Source: Mastigocoleus testarum BC008
GTDB lineage: Bacteria; Cyanobacteriota; Cyanobacteriia; Cyanobacteriales; Nostocaceae
DNA length: 64,000 nucleotides
Assembly: GCF_001456025.1 (NCBI RefSeq)
Contig: NZ_LMTZ01000035.1
Location: 62,001 to 126,000, forward strand
Direction of reading: 5' to 3'
This document shows positions 17,746-28,135 of the stretch, piece after piece. The translations under genes were made by a program, and so were the position numbers. Under the pieces are notes generated by a model, which saw only the letters and a program-made list of their open reading frames with translations, was not told where the DNA came from and made no database searches. Numbering within the stretch: the first letter of the stretch is position 1; each line of letters begins with the position of its first letter.

Positions 17746-19059
17746 ATGTTGTTAAAAAGGTCACGTTACTCTACTGCCAAAATTCGCTGGAAGTCTTGGT
17801 TTAGACCATGGCATCAAGTTGACTTGTTATTATTTATTCTAGTAATTGCACTTACAATATTTGGCGGAATTATGATTCGTTCTGCCGAACTTAACCAAGG
17901 ACTAAATGATTGGTTTTGGCATTTAGTCACAGGTGGAGTTGGTCTGTTTTTTGCCTTAATTTTGGCTCGTATCCGTTACGAAAATTTGGTTCAGTGGCAT
18001 TGGGTCACCTATGCAATAACTAATGCCAGCCTAATTGCAGTAATGATCGCAGGTACAAGTGCTAAAGGTGCTCAAAGGTGGATTCCTATTGGGGGGTTTT
18101 ACGTACAACCTTCAGAATTTGCCAAAATAGGGGTAATTATTACTCTGGCAGCTTTGCTACACAAACATACTGCGGATAAACTTCCCAATTTTATTCGTGC
18201 TTTAGCAGTTACTGCAGTCCCTTGGCTTTTGGTGTTTCTACAACCGGATTTAGCAACATCTTTAGTCTTTGGTGCTGTAGTTTTAGCCATGCTGTATTGG
18301 GCAAATGCAAATATAGGATGGCTAATAATTCTCATATCACCAGTAGTTGCAGCAATAGTTTTCAGTATACAGTGGCCCTTTCCAATCTCTATAACAACAG
18401 ACTTATACCTTGCACCTTTAGGACTAATTTGGGCGTTGACAATTGGTCTTATTGGCTGGCGTACCCTACCTTGGCGTCGTTACGGTGTTAACTTCTTTGG
18501 CCCATTATTGATTAACATTTTGTGCGGTCAATTGGGAATGTTTGCCTGGACCCACCTATTAAAAGATTACCAAAAAGGTCGAATAACCTCATTTTTAAAC
18601 CCAGACGCGGACCCTTTAGGTATTGGATATCAACTTATTAATTCCCGAATTGCGATCGGAGCAGGAGAAATCTTTGGCTGGGGCTTAAATAAAGGTCCAA
18701 TGACTCAGCTTAATTTTGTTCCCGAGCAACATACAGATTTTATCTTTTCGGCTGTTGGTGAAGAATTTGGATTTATTGGCTGTTTATTATTAATTACTTT
18801 ATTCTTTTTCGTCTGTATGCGACTTTTACATATAGCAAAGACAGCTAAGGATAATTTTGGCTCGCTTTTGGCAATTGGTGTCCTAGCCATGATTATATTC
18901 CAGATGAGTGTCAACATTGGAATGACTATTGGTTTAGCGCCTGTAGCAGGTATTCCTTTACCTTGGATGAGTTATGGTCGTTCGGCAATGTTAGCAAACT
19001 TCCTTGCCATCGGTTTAGTGGAGTCGGTTGCTAATTTTCGTCACTTTCAAAAGTATTAG
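17746..19059 (+). CDS. rodA: RodA, SEDS peptidoglycan glycosyltransferase
   Basis: The 437-residue protein is a polytopic SEDS family member with about ten membrane segments. It polymerises glycan strands of the elongating lateral wall together with a class B PBP. Recognisable pieces are [49 protein letters not shown] and [35 protein letters not shown] and [19 protein letters not shown] are also present. This is the RodA rather than FtsW subtype by these motifs. It reads in the same direction as mrp but behind its terminator. Confidence 0.93.
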   Translation: MLLKRSRYSTAKIRWKSWFRPWHQVDLLLFILVIALTIFGGIMIRSAELNQGLNDWFWHLVTGGVGLFFALILARIRYENLVQWHWVTYAITNASLIAVMIAGTSAKGAQRWIPIGGFYVQPSEFAKIGVIITLAALLHKHTADKLPNFIRALAVTAVPWLLVFLQPDLATSLVFGAVVLAMLYWANANIGWLIILISPVVAAIVFSIQWPFPISITTDLYLAPLGLIWALTIGLIGWRTLPWRRYGVNFFGPLLINILCGQLGMFAWTHLLKDYQKGRITSFLNPDADPLGIGYQLINSRIAIGAGEIFGWGLNKGPMTQLNFVPEQHTDFIFSAVGEEFGFIGCLLLITLFFFVCMRLLHIAKTAKDNFGSLLAIGVLAMIIFQMSVNIGMTIGLAPVAGIPLPWMSYGRSAMLANFLAIGLVESVANFRHFQKY

Positions 19060-19106
19060 CGATCTATGATTTAAGTTATCATTGGAAAAACTTAAAGTTA
19101 GAAGTT

Positions 19107-19304
19107 ATGATTCTCCCTGGAGCAATTGTTCGCGTTAAAAATTCTGCAGATACCTACTATCGCTTTGAAGGACTCGTGCAACGGGTAAGCGATGGCAAAG
19201 TTGCTGTATTGTTTGAAGGTGGAAACTGGGATAAATTAGTTACTTTTCGGTTATCCGAGTTAGAGCCGGTAGAGCCAACAGCAGGGCGTAAAAAAACCAA
19301 ATAA
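19107..19304 (+). CDS. ndhS: NdhS, photosynthetic NDH-1 subunit
   Basis: The small protein (65 residues) has an SH3-like core: [40 protein letters not shown] and [15 protein letters not shown]. This is the NdhS (CRR31-type) subunit. It sits on the cytoplasmic side of thylakoid NDH-1 and helps ferredoxin bind for cyclic electron flow. A short Lys-rich tail follows. It starts 47 bp after rodA, so both may share a transcript. Confidence 0.93.
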   Translation: MILPGAIVRVKNSADTYYRFEGLVQRVSDGKVAVLFEGGNWDKLVTFRLSELEPVEPTAGRKKTK

Positions 19305-19772
19305 TCTAATCTCAATATTTCAAAATAAAATATACACCGACAATTCTTGCTCGGTAATTGTAATATCCTAATTCCCAAGCAAGAATTGAACGGCAAGCAA
19401 AAATTGAAGATTTATCTAAATTTTCAGAAAAATTTTACCTAAATTTATTACTGTGACTAAATAATATTTCTCTGTAGATGCTAAGAAATAGAAGTTTGAT
19501 GGTTTCTAGATATTAAAAAACGTGGTATTTTATCCTTTGCTCCAACATAAGTTTTTTACATTTTTTTGTAATTTTTGTGTAATTTTCTCCCAAAAATCAT
19601 TACTGAAATTATTTACCAGTAAAAAATAGAAGCTAATATAGTTAAAATATTCGGGAACAGTAGAAATATCGTTATTCTAATACCGATTTGTCTTTTTGAC
19701 TTCCCCATCAGCTAAGTAACAAGTTATTATTACTTAGCTGCATATCTATAACCTTATGATGACAGCACTGTT
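19305..19772. other. Gap with two perfect inverted repeats
   Basis: CAATTCTTGCT (19341-19351) pairs with AGCAAGAATTG (19378-19388). An overlapping alternative ACAATT/AATTGT stem (19340-19361) could exclude it. A second hairpin, CAGCTAAGTAA (19709-19719) / TTACTTAGCTG (19730-19740), sits 32 bp before the next ATG. No ORF is convincing. Confidence 0.5.
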
Positions 19773-20429
19773 ATGCGTCTTCCCCTGCCACAGTTTGACA
19801 GGAGCGATCGCCACCCAAATCATATTGCGGAGGTAATTGCAACTTCGACAACGGAATTTTTAGCTCAGTGTTTGGAACCAGAAGATTTGAGTTTTCCCCC
19901 AATGCCACCTTTTGGTAGTTGGGTTTCTTGTGCTGACGAAGAATCGGGCAATAAGGTATATGGTATTGTATATTATGTAACAACAATGCCTATAGATTCC
20001 GTACACCGACCCGTTGCTTTAGGATTATCTTTACAGGATTTAAGAGAAGAGCAACCTCAAATATTTGCGATGCTCAAAACTGAATTTAGGGCGGCAATTG
20101 TGGGGTTTAAGCCTTCATTAGAAACAGTAGTTAAAAACGATATTGTATACCAGTATTTACCCCCTCGTCCCCCGCAAATTCATCAAGCAGTTTATCGATG
20201 TGAGCCAGAGGATATCATAAAATTTACTGAAGAGTTAGATTTTTTGCGTACATTACTAATGGTTAGTGGCGCACCAGTAGATTCATTAACCGCAGCAGCA
20301 ATTAGAGAAGTATACAGATTACGCAAAGCCGACAGGCAATGGCTTGTTAATGCTGGACGAACATTAAGTGTACTTTTAAAAGATGACTACGACCGCTTGC
20401 GATTTATTTTAAGTCAAGTCCACCCGTAG
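19773..20429 (+). CDS. Conserved hypothetical protein, possible HAS-barrel N-terminus
   Basis: This 218-residue soluble protein starts MRLPLPQFDRSDRHPNHIAE. The first 100 residues (ATSTTEFLAQCL, FGSWVSCADEESGNKVYGIV) look like the small beta-barrel (HAS-barrel) found in HerA-type proteins. The C-terminal half is helical with many charged residues. I recognise no catalytic motif. The gene stands between ndhS and the antiporter. A strong 11-bp-stem hairpin just upstream may affect its expression. Function unknown. Confidence 0.7.
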   Translation: MRLPLPQFDRSDRHPNHIAEVIATSTTEFLAQCLEPEDLSFPPMPPFGSWVSCADEESGNKVYGIVYYVTTMPIDSVHRPVALGLSLQDLREEQPQIFAMLKTEFRAAIVGFKPSLETVVKNDIVYQYLPPRPPQIHQAVYRCEPEDIIKFTEELDFLRTLLMVSGAPVDSLTAAAIREVYRLRKADRQWLVNAGRTLSVLLKDDYDRLRFILSQVHP

Positions 20430-20538
20430 GTAGAGTTCTAAGACAGTTAATTACGAATATAAATGTCAGGCAAATTTTCGTGTTGTTTCCCTGGGTTCTA
20501 CTTTTTGTTTTATTGCTCGTAAAGGCAATTGATTTGGG

Positions 20539-22719
20539 ATGGTCCCAGCCTTGATTATTGCGCTCAATATGCATTTCCTACCTATGGAATTCTTATCTCA
20601 ATTTCTGGTTCTAGGAGCCAACATACAAGTTTTTGAACCAGAAGCAATTGGAGCTTTTGCAATTGTACTGGTAGTGATTCTGATCGTGCCGATTATCTTT
20701 GAACGGTTGCGAATACCAGGATTGATTGGTTTAGTTTTAGCAGGAACATTACTCGGTCCTAATGGTTGGAATCTAGTTAATACAAATTCAAGCATAATGA
20801 ATTTGCTTGCCAACATCGGATTGGTTTATCTGATGTTTATCGCTGGACTAGAAGTAGATACAGATTTTTGTCGATGTCATTTAAATCGTTCTTTGGGATT
20901 TGGTTGCTTTAGTTTTGGTATACCGCTAATACTAGGAACTTTTTTGGCACGATTATGCGGTTTTGAATGGAACACAGCCTTACTGATTGGTTCTTTACTT
21001 TCTTCTTATAGCTTGCTGGGATATCCGATTATTAGCCGCTTAGGAGTTCTTAATAATCAAGCGATCGCGACAACTATTGGGGCTAACATCCTGAGTGATT
21101 TTGGAGCGCTGTTAATTTTTAGTGTTTGTTTGGTTATTCATCAGTTGAGCTTAAATGCTTTTGAATTACTCGCTTTTTTAGGCTGGCTAACTATTTATTC
21201 AACCTTATTAGTTGCAGGTTTTTATTGGGCTGGAAAAGAATTTTTTCGACGTTCTGGTGATGACGAAGGTAATCAATTTTTGTTTGTAGTGTTGGCAGTT
21301 TTTCTTGCAACTGCAGGGGCTCAACTTTTAGGGATAGAAAAAATTATTGGTGCTTTTTTAGCAGGCTTTGCACTTAACGAGTTGTTGGGTAAAGGAGCAG
21401 TTAAGGAAAAATTGTTGTTTGTTGGCAATGTTTTACTTATTCCGATATTTTTTGTTAATTTGGGCGTCCAAGTTAATTTAGCCTCTGTTGTCACCAACCT
21501 AGAAACTTTCAAGCTAGCAGTTTTACTTGTAATTATTTTACTAATAAGTAAGTTTGCAGCAGCAGTAATGGGTAAATTTATATACCGTTATAAATGGCAA
21601 GAAACTCTGAGTATGTGGTCTTTATCTTTACCTCAAGCTGGAACAACACTGGCAGCTAGCATAATTGGATTTCGAGCAGAATTAATTAATGAGCAAGTTT
21701 TAAGCAGTATTGTTGCTTTAATGTTGCTAAGCTCGGCTTTAGGTCCTTTAATCACCTCTAAGGTTTCAGCAGGTTTAAATACCACTCCTGTTACAGAGAA
21801 AACTTTAGTTACTTCACCAATTGCTAAGCATGCTTTAGGAGATAATCCTTATACCATTGTTGTACCTGTATATAATCCTCAAACACAACAGCATTTAATG
21901 GAGATGGCAGCTTTATTAGTGCGTCAAGCCAAAGGTAAAATTATACCCTTAGCCATTGCAACTGCTGCAAACCACATGGATGCTCCTCAAGTGGAAGCAT
22001 CTCTACAGCGTAGCGAACGCTTACTAGTTAAAGCCACGGGATTGAGCCAATTATTGGGAGTGGAAGCAGAACCCTTACTACGAATTGATGATGCTTTTGC
22101 CCGAGGGATTAGTAGAGCTGCAAGAGAAAAAAAAGCTAGTTTGATTGTTATGGGGTGGGGTAAACGTACTGGTATTAGGGCACGTTTATTTGGGAACGTA
22201 ATTGATAGTGTTGTTGGTTCATCCCATTGTCCGGTAGCAATTTCTCGTCTGATGGAATCTCCATCAAAAATTCAGCGTATTTTAGTACCTGTCGAAAACT
22301 TGATGGCAGCAACTCTATTACCCATACAACTTGCCCAGGTTTTTGCAGAAGCAAATAAAGCTCAAGTGACGGTATTAAATGTCTGCGAACGTCGCACTAG
22401 TTCTAGTAAAATTGCTTCTAGACGTTCGCAACTTAATTCCTTTGTATCAAAGGTTGGTTTAACAAATCCACCCGAGGTTCAAATTATTGCTCACGAAAAC
22501 ACTGCCCAAGCTGTTTTACAAGCCGCAAGACTATACGATCTAGTAATTCTACCTTTCATCCGCAACCGTAATGTTCCTGGTGGCTTAGCAATTAGTGACG
22601 TTACCAACCAATTAGCCAGACAATTAACTTGTTCCATCATTATGTTAGGGGAACCTCAACGTGCTTTTGCACCTGTCTTTTCACCTGAAGTTTCCAGCAA
22701 GAGAGTTATTGTCAGATAA
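20539..22719 (+). CDS. CPA2-type cation:proton antiporter with universal-stress domains
   Basis: The 726-residue protein has an N-terminal Na+/H+-exchanger domain of about 12 membrane helices (about 35-415). LIGLVLAGTLLGPNGW and FLAGFALNELLG are visible. Two universal-stress-protein-like domains follow (about 430-570 and 575-715), the first with SLIVMGWGKRTGIRARLFGN and SSHCPVAI. Such fusions probably sense nucleotide or stress state to gate ion exchange. The transported ion is not known. ATG 20539, 20569 and 20584 are all possible starts; the homology pattern begins only near residue 30. Confidence 0.88.
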   Translation: MVPALIIALNMHFLPMEFLSQFLVLGANIQVFEPEAIGAFAIVLVVILIVPIIFERLRIPGLIGLVLAGTLLGPNGWNLVNTNSSIMNLLANIGLVYLMFIAGLEVDTDFCRCHLNRSLGFGCFSFGIPLILGTFLARLCGFEWNTALLIGSLLSSYSLLGYPIISRLGVLNNQAIATTIGANILSDFGALLIFSVCLVIHQLSLNAFELLAFLGWLTIYSTLLVAGFYWAGKEFFRRSGDDEGNQFLFVVLAVFLATAGAQLLGIEKIIGAFLAGFALNELLGKGAVKEKLLFVGNVLLIPIFFVNLGVQVNLASVVTNLETFKLAVLLVIILLISKFAAAVMGKFIYRYKWQETLSMWSLSLPQAGTTLAASIIGFRAELINEQVLSSIVALMLLSSALGPLITSKVSAGLNTTPVTEKTLVTSPIAKHALGDNPYTIVVPVYNPQTQQHLMEMAALLVRQAKGKIIPLAIATAANHMDAPQVEASLQRSERLLVKATGLSQLLGVEAEPLLRIDDAFARGISRAAREKKASLIVMGWGKRTGIRARLFGNVIDSVVGSSHCPVAISRLMESPSKIQRILVPVENLMAATLLPIQLAQVFAEANKAQVTVLNVCERRTSSSKIASRRSQLNSFVSKVGLTNPPEVQIIAHENTAQAVLQAARLYDLVILPFIRNRNVPGGLAISDVTNQLARQLTCSIIMLGEPQRAFAPVFSPEVSSKRVIVR

Positions 22720-23466
22720 TTTTTATCTGTGTAGCGATCTGTCAAAACATTTTTTGTACTCCCCACGCATATAATGCATGGGATTGAATTGGCTCATCAT
22801 AACTAAAAAGAAAAATCAATTTTTTGTATAGCATTACGTATATTAGGTGAGGACTTTGGCAAATCCTGTTTGTCCTACGGACACGCTATACTAACGTCGT
22901 AGACGCGGTCAAACATAATAAACAGTCAGCTGTTGCTGTGCTTGCGTCCCCCAATAGCTAGAGCCTGCGGCGACGGCAGATCCTCAGGTAACGTAGTTAT
23001 AGCCTCTAGCTGCACCTACCTACGGTTCGGATATGATACGCCAACGCTGAGCGAATATAGGCACACCTATTTTGACTTGCTCTTAGCCACCATAAATAAC
23101 CACAGCGCTTATTTATAACTGAGTTATTAACTATAAATATTTAGCTGTGAGAATATTTTCGATTTCATCCAATATTTAGGATATTTTTTTTGAAAAAGTA
23201 TATGATTTTAGATCTGTTGAATTATAAAACCCAAAAAAATAAATGTATTTTTTAAGACAACAAATCAAGTACAAACACTTGTATAGTGTAATATGAAAAA
23301 AAGTTACGAACGATAATCTATTTAATTTATTTCCTAGATATTTTAATGATACTAGATATCTATTTTTTAGAGTTTCCTGTATTGGATTTTCCCTGTTTAG
23401 GTGGGTAACCTAAAAGTAAGTGTGATCGTCATTAGTGTAAATATTGTGTAAGTAATTGGTAAATTT
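22720..23466. other. Gene-free region with mosaic of small GC-rich repeats
   Basis: The stretch from 22855 to 23072 is far richer in G and C than its surroundings and is built of short repeat fragments. One of them, GAGCCTGCGGCG at 22961-22972, recurs at 47891-47902. A hairpin CCCA..GCAT/ATGC..TGGG lies at 22762-22782. A clean 7-bp hairpin TTTAGGT/ACCTAAA lies at 23396-23414, about 50 bp before the next gene. An ORF at 22933-23118 is composed of repeat DNA and is not credible. Confidence 0.55.
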
Positions 23467-24423
23467 ATGAGAATATTAGTGACTGGCGGAGCGGGATTTA
23501 TTGGTTCCCACCTTGTCGATAAATTGATGGATGAAGGACATGAGGTTATCTGTTTAGATAATTTTTATACTGGGCACAAAAGAAATCTTCTCAAATGGCT
23601 GGGCAACCCTTATTTTGAACTCATCCGTCACGATATTACAGAACCAATACGTTTAGAAGTCGATCAAATCTATCATCTGGCTTGTCCTGCTTCTCCGGTT
23701 CATTATCAGTACAACCCTGTAAAGACAGTTAAAACAAATGTCATGGGGACACTGAATATGTTGGGATTGGCAAAGCGGGTTAAAGCTAGATTATTGTTAG
23801 CTTCGACCAGTGAAGTTTATGGAGATCCAGAAGTACATCCCCAGAATGAAGAATATTGGGGAAATGTTAACCCCATTGGAATACGTTCTTGCTACGACGA
23901 AGGTAAGCGTATTGCGGAAACTTTAACTTTCGATTATTACAGACAAAATAATGTTGATGTTAGAGTTGCTCGTATTTTTAATACTTATGGTCCCCGAATG
24001 TTAGAAAATGATGGCAGAGTTGTGAGCAACTTTATTGTTCAGGCTTTAAAGGGAACGCCATTAACAGTTTATGGAAATGGTTCTCAAACTCGAAGTTTTT
24101 GTTACGTTTCTAACTTGGTAGAAGGATTAATCGGACTAATGAATAACGAGTACATTGGTCCGATTAATCTGGGTAATCCTGACGAATATACTATTTTGGA
24201 ATTGGCACAAACCATACAAAATATGATAAACCCAGAAGTAGAAATTAAGTTTGAGCCATTACCTTCTGACGATCCTCGTCGTCGTCGCCCTGACATTACC
24301 AAAGCAAAAACTTTGTTGAATTGGGAACCCAATGTTCCACTACAAGAGGGCTTAAAACTAACAATCGAGGATTTCCGACAACGAGTAAAAACTGAAAAAA
24401 AACTAGTTATTAGTGCTCAATAG
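23467..24423 (+). CDS. UDP-glucuronate decarboxylase (UXS-type SDR)
   Basis: The 318-residue protein is an extended short-chain dehydrogenase. The NAD loop is [10 protein letters not shown] (7-16), the catalytic pair is Tyr143/Lys147 in [11 protein letters not shown], and [10 protein letters not shown] follows. The [11 protein letters not shown] and [18 protein letters not shown] motifs are those of UXS enzymes. These turn UDP-glucuronate into UDP-xylose for polysaccharides. The UDP-glucose dehydrogenase gene that makes its substrate is next, 613 bp downstream on the same strand. Confidence 0.92.
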   Translation: MRILVTGGAGFIGSHLVDKLMDEGHEVICLDNFYTGHKRNLLKWLGNPYFELIRHDITEPIRLEVDQIYHLACPASPVHYQYNPVKTVKTNVMGTLNMLGLAKRVKARLLLASTSEVYGDPEVHPQNEEYWGNVNPIGIRSCYDEGKRIAETLTFDYYRQNNVDVRVARIFNTYGPRMLENDGRVVSNFIVQALKGTPLTVYGNGSQTRSFCYVSNLVEGLIGLMNNEYIGPINLGNPDEYTILELAQTIQNMINPEVEIKFEPLPSDDPRRRRPDITKAKTLLNWEPNVPLQEGLKLTIEDFRQRVKTEKKLVISAQ

Positions 24424-25036
24424 TAAAAAAATGTAGACTCTTAAGTAGGGACTTTTGACTACCAGCCATTCGTGAGATTCTAAAAACCTCTGCCTTGTAA
24501 TCAGAAAAATATCTAAATTTTTTGGGATATCTAATTTTTCAGGACTGAAGCTTAACTAAAAACTCCTGACAATTGATGCTTTCGGGTACTAGCAATTCTA
24601 TTTAGTAATTCAGTTTATGTAGCTTGGCGTTAACCATAGAATTAGTTTGTTGCTCAAACCAGCTAGAAAATTCGGATGACGGGTTGTTCCAATCATATGA
24701 ATAACGCGATGCGATGCTAATAAAACTAATAAAATAGATCGCTGGTAACCAATTACTTTTTAGTTGTTAATCAAAAATCACATCTGTGTTTTCGGTTGAC
24801 TATATACCCAAAAACCAAAGTAATTAAGATTGCATGGAAGAGTTAAAAACTGTAAGGCTAGAACAGTTTATACAGTTTTGCTTTTAGTAACACCTTACGC
24901 TTACAACCCAGTTAGCAACATCTTTTGGGAACTTGCTTGTCAAAATCAGGGGAATCGATGGATGCTAATTACTTGATACACCTCAGCGAAAGCTTCTACA
25001 AATAATAACCTCAAATCTTAGAGAGGAGTAAATTAA
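24424..25036. other. Gap between the two UDP-sugar genes
   Basis: A 613-bp AT-rich region with no ORF. ATATCTAAATTTTTTGGG and a variant follow each other near 24509-24540. Nothing resembles a terminator, so whether the two genes are cotranscribed is open. Confidence 0.35.
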
Positions 25037-26437
25037 ATGCGTGTTTGCGTCATTGGTACAGGATACGTTGGTTTAGTAACAGGCGCTTGTTTATCTCATA
25101 TTGGGCACGATGTAATATGTGTAGATAACAATGAAGAGAAAGTAAAGCTAATGAAAGCTGGACGTTCGCCGATTTTCGAGCCGGGACTCTCGGAAATTAT
25201 GCAGTCCGCCATTGAAGCAGGAAGAATTCAGTTTACTACAGATATTGCTGCGGGAGTTGCTCACGGAGAAATTTTATTTATTGCGGTGGGAACACCTCCT
25301 CTACCGACAGGTGAGAGCGATACTCGTTATGTAGAAGCAGTTGCTCGCAGTATTGGTACTCATCTTAACGGCGGTTACAAGGTAATTGTTAACAAGTCCA
25401 CAGTACCCATTGGTTCTGGTGATTGGGTAAGAATGATTGTTCTTGATGGAATAGCCGAACGTCAAAAAACTTTAGTTACCCCTGGTGCTGGAGCAAGCGA
25501 GCAGAAATTACCTGTAAGTGATGCTGACTTTGATGTTGTGAGCAATCCAGAATTCCTACGGGAAGGTTCTGCTGTATACGATACATTCAATCCAGATAGA
25601 ATTGTTCTCGGTGGTAATAGTACAAGAGCTACCGACCTAATGAAGAAGTTGTACGCTCCTATTGTGGAACGTCAATTTGCTGAAGATAAGTCATTACCCC
25701 AAGTACCGGTTTTAGTTACCGACCTCAGTTCGGCGGAAATGATTAAATATGCTGCTAATGCTTTTCTAGCAACTAAGATTAGCTTTGTTAATGAAGTTGC
25801 TAATATTTGCGATCGCGTTGGTGCTGATGTTACCCAAGTAGCCAAAGGTATTGGCTTGGATTCGCGTATCGGTAATAAGTTTCTGCAAGCTGGTATTGGT
25901 TGGGGTGGTTCTTGTTTTCCCAAAGATGTATCAGCATTGGTTCATACTGCTGATGATTATGGTTATGAAGCCCAATTACTCAAGTCAGCTGTCAGTGTTA
26001 ACCAACGTCAGCGTTTAATTGCTTTGGAAAAACTCCAGCAAGCATTGAAAATTCTCAAAGGTAAAACTGTTGGTTTATTGGGTCTAACCTTTAAACCCGA
26101 TACCGATGATATGCGCGATGCACCAGCATTAAATTTAATCGAACAACTAAATCGTCTGGGGGCTAAGGTTAAAGCTTACGACCCAATTGTTTCTCAGTCG
26201 GGAATGCGCGATGGTTTATCTGGTGTGTTAGTAGAAACTGACCCTGAGAGATTAGCTGATGGCTGTGATGCTTTGGTATTGGTTACAGACTGGAAGCAGT
26301 TTTCCAGTTTAGATTACGGCAAAATGGCAAAATTAATGGTCAATCCGGTAATGATTGATGGTCGTAATTTCCTCGATCCTGAAACAATGGTTCGAGCTGG
26401 TTTCAAATACATTGGTGTAGGTCGTTCTTCTCGATAG
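25037..26437 (+). CDS. ugd: UDP-glucose 6-dehydrogenase
   Basis: The protein (466 residues) oxidises UDP-glucose to UDP-glucuronate with two NAD+. GTGYVGLVTG (7-16) is the NAD loop. Catalytic Cys293 lies in GIGWGGSCFPKD. FIAVGTPPLP, NPEFLREGSA and GLTFKPDTDDMRDAPA are family marks. AGAGG lies 5' of the ATG. With the UXS gene upstream it forms the route UDP-glucose to UDP-glucuronate to UDP-xylose. A strong terminator follows at 26519-26567. Confidence 0.96.
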   Translation: MRVCVIGTGYVGLVTGACLSHIGHDVICVDNNEEKVKLMKAGRSPIFEPGLSEIMQSAIEAGRIQFTTDIAAGVAHGEILFIAVGTPPLPTGESDTRYVEAVARSIGTHLNGGYKVIVNKSTVPIGSGDWVRMIVLDGIAERQKTLVTPGAGASEQKLPVSDADFDVVSNPEFLREGSAVYDTFNPDRIVLGGNSTRATDLMKKLYAPIVERQFAEDKSLPQVPVLVTDLSSAEMIKYAANAFLATKISFVNEVANICDRVGADVTQVAKGIGLDSRIGNKFLQAGIGWGGSCFPKDVSALVHTADDYGYEAQLLKSAVSVNQRQRLIALEKLQQALKILKGKTVGLLGLTFKPDTDDMRDAPALNLIEQLNRLGAKVKAYDPIVSQSGMRDGLSGVLVETDPERLADGCDALVLVTDWKQFSSLDYGKMAKLMVNPVMIDGRNFLDPETMVRAGFKYIGVGRSSR

Positions 26438-26518
26438 CTAGCGCAAGCTTTCCATAACCAATCACCAGTTATTAGTTTGTTGTATAAGTTTCATTCACAA
26501 GTCTTATTCATAAACTTT

Positions 26519-26567
26519 AAAAATCTGTAGAATTGCACAACGGTCAATTTCTACAGATTTTTATTTT
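26519..26567. terminator. Strong terminator between ugd and chrA
   Basis: AAAAATCTGTAG (26519-26530) pairs exactly with CTACAGATTTTT (26551-26562), and the stem extends inwards by several pairs with one bulge. A T-rich tail follows on the plus strand. The A-run on the other side would serve the convergent chrA transcript as well. Confidence 0.85.
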
Positions 26568-26581
26568 CACTCAAATGAATA

Positions 26582-27757
26582 TCAAAAATTCAAAATATTT
26601 TTCAGTACAAAACCAGCTGTAGCCCCACCAAGAACAATCCAAACAGCATTTAATCGTATGCGGATAACTAAGACCCCTGCAATTAAACTTATGAGTGCTG
26701 CAAACCAATCAATGCTAACCTCATCGATAAAAATTCCCCCAGCTAGTTTTATGGTCACAAATAGCATCAATGCTACAGAACTAATATTTACTGCGTCTAG
26801 AAATGCTCCCAGCCAGCGCGAAGCCCGTAAACGGGGAATAATAGGGTTAAGGATGGCAACAAACACAAATGAAGGTAGAAACATTCCTAAAGTCGCTGCT
26901 AATGCTCCAGGGATACCCGCAATTACATAGCCAATAAATGTTGCTGTAGATAAAACTGGACCGGGAGTAAACTGACCAATTGCGATCGCATCAAGCAACT
27001 GTTGTTGAGTTAGCCAACCTAGGCTATCAACTAGTTCTCCTTTTAAAAAAGCTACTAAAACGTATCCACTACCGTACAAAACACTACCAACTTTGAGGAA
27101 AAATAAAGCTATTTGCCACGGTGATATGTTGCTATTGGCAGTTACATCAGCGGTTTTTAAAGCTACAGAACTGGTAGGAGGAAAAAATAAAATTGTAGCT
27201 CCCAAACTGCCAGTACTTCTGAAGCGTAACCACAACATTCCCACAATTCCACCCAACAGCAGGGAAAGTAGTTCGTTTAGTCCTAAAAATAATCCTAATA
27301 ATACAATCAAACCAATAACTATTAATTGATGACTTTTTGCAGCTCTTTTTCCCAAACGCCACATTGCCCCAAAGATAATAGCTAAAATAGCTGGCTTGAT
27401 CCCATATAAAAAAGGAGAAACTTCAGGTAATTGCCCAAATTGTACGTACATCCAAGCAAAACCAGCAGTTACAAGTACCGCAGGGAAAATAAAACAAACT
27501 CCTGCAACAACTAACCCCAGTAATCCAGCATGGATATAACCAATATGGATTGCTATTTCCGTAGAGTTAGGTCCAGGAATTAAATTTGTTGCCCCAATTA
27601 AGTCTAGATAATTTTCTCGTGTCAACCATTTCTTGCGGTTAACAACTTCATCCTCCATCATGGCAATGTGAGCTGCTGGACCTCCAAAACCAATCAATCC
27701 GAGCTTGAAAAATAATGTAGCCAGTTCTCGTAAACGGGAAGTGCTCGATTCGCTCAT
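26582..27757 (-). CDS. chrA: ChrA chromate transporter (two-domain)
   Basis: The 391-residue membrane protein has two homologous CHR halves of about six helices each. The first half shows KLGLIGFGGPAAHIAMMEDE and LIPGPNSTEIAIHIGY. The second shows KVGSVLYGSGYVLVAF and GQFTPGPVLSTATFIGY. CHR proteins expel chromate, probably by exchange with sulfate or protons. No regulator gene is adjacent. It is convergent with ugd. Confidence 0.92.
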   Translation of the reverse strand: MSESSTSRLRELATLFFKLGLIGFGGPAAHIAMMEDEVVNRKKWLTRENYLDLIGATNLIPGPNSTEIAIHIGYIHAGLLGLVVAGVCFIFPAVLVTAGFAWMYVQFGQLPEVSPFLYGIKPAILAIIFGAMWRLGKRAAKSHQLIVIGLIVLLGLFLGLNELLSLLLGGIVGMLWLRFRSTGSLGATILFFPPTSSVALKTADVTANSNISPWQIALFFLKVGSVLYGSGYVLVAFLKGELVDSLGWLTQQQLLDAIAIGQFTPGPVLSTATFIGYVIAGIPGALAATLGMFLPSFVFVAILNPIIPRLRASRWLGAFLDAVNISSVALMLFVTIKLAGGIFIDEVSIDWFAALISLIAGVLVIRIRLNAVWIVLGGATAGFVLKNILNF

Positions 27758-28135
27758 GACGAAGGATTGATTAAAAATAGATTTTAAAAATTTATGTTGT
27801 TGTCATATTATCAATTGATTGCTTAAAGCCACAAAGGCATGATGATACATTTACAGCAGAATTCAGGAGTCAGAAGACAGGAGTCAGGAGTAGGATCTGC
27901 TTTATAACTGACTTTCAGTTTTTGAACTGTACCTCACTTAGTTGCAATTCGCTATATTTGAACTTTTCCGTATAATTTACGGAAAAATAATTTATCTCAC
28001 TAGAGAAAATGGGATTTGTGGAACTGAATGATAATTTTCAGATAAAACATCCAGATTAAAACTTTCGTACTAAAACTTCTAGCTCACAAAGTTTTACTCG
28101 CACAGTTTTAATTTAAAAATTTGCAAATATCTACC
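27758..28135. other. Gap with heptamer repeats and a 9-bp palindrome
   Basis: CAGGAGT-type heptamers recur at about 27863-27893. TTTTCCGTA (27964-27972) and TACGGAAAA (27978-27986) form a perfect 9-bp hairpin with a 5-base loop, possibly ending the DUF2993 transcript or acting as an operator. No gene is seen. Confidence 0.5.

Noticed and set aside
22933..23118. 61-residue ORF
   Set aside because: It is made of dispersed repeat DNA and has no coding features or ribosome binding site.
24509..24545. Possible inverted repeat between the UXS and UGD genes
   Set aside because: The arms align only with several mismatches; it is better described as an AT-rich imperfect direct repeat.
23467..26437. 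A larger polysaccharide or O-antigen cluster around the UXS and UGD genes
   Set aside because: Neighbouring genes (antiporter, chrA) are unrelated, and no polymerase, flippase or further glycosyltransferase is adjacent.
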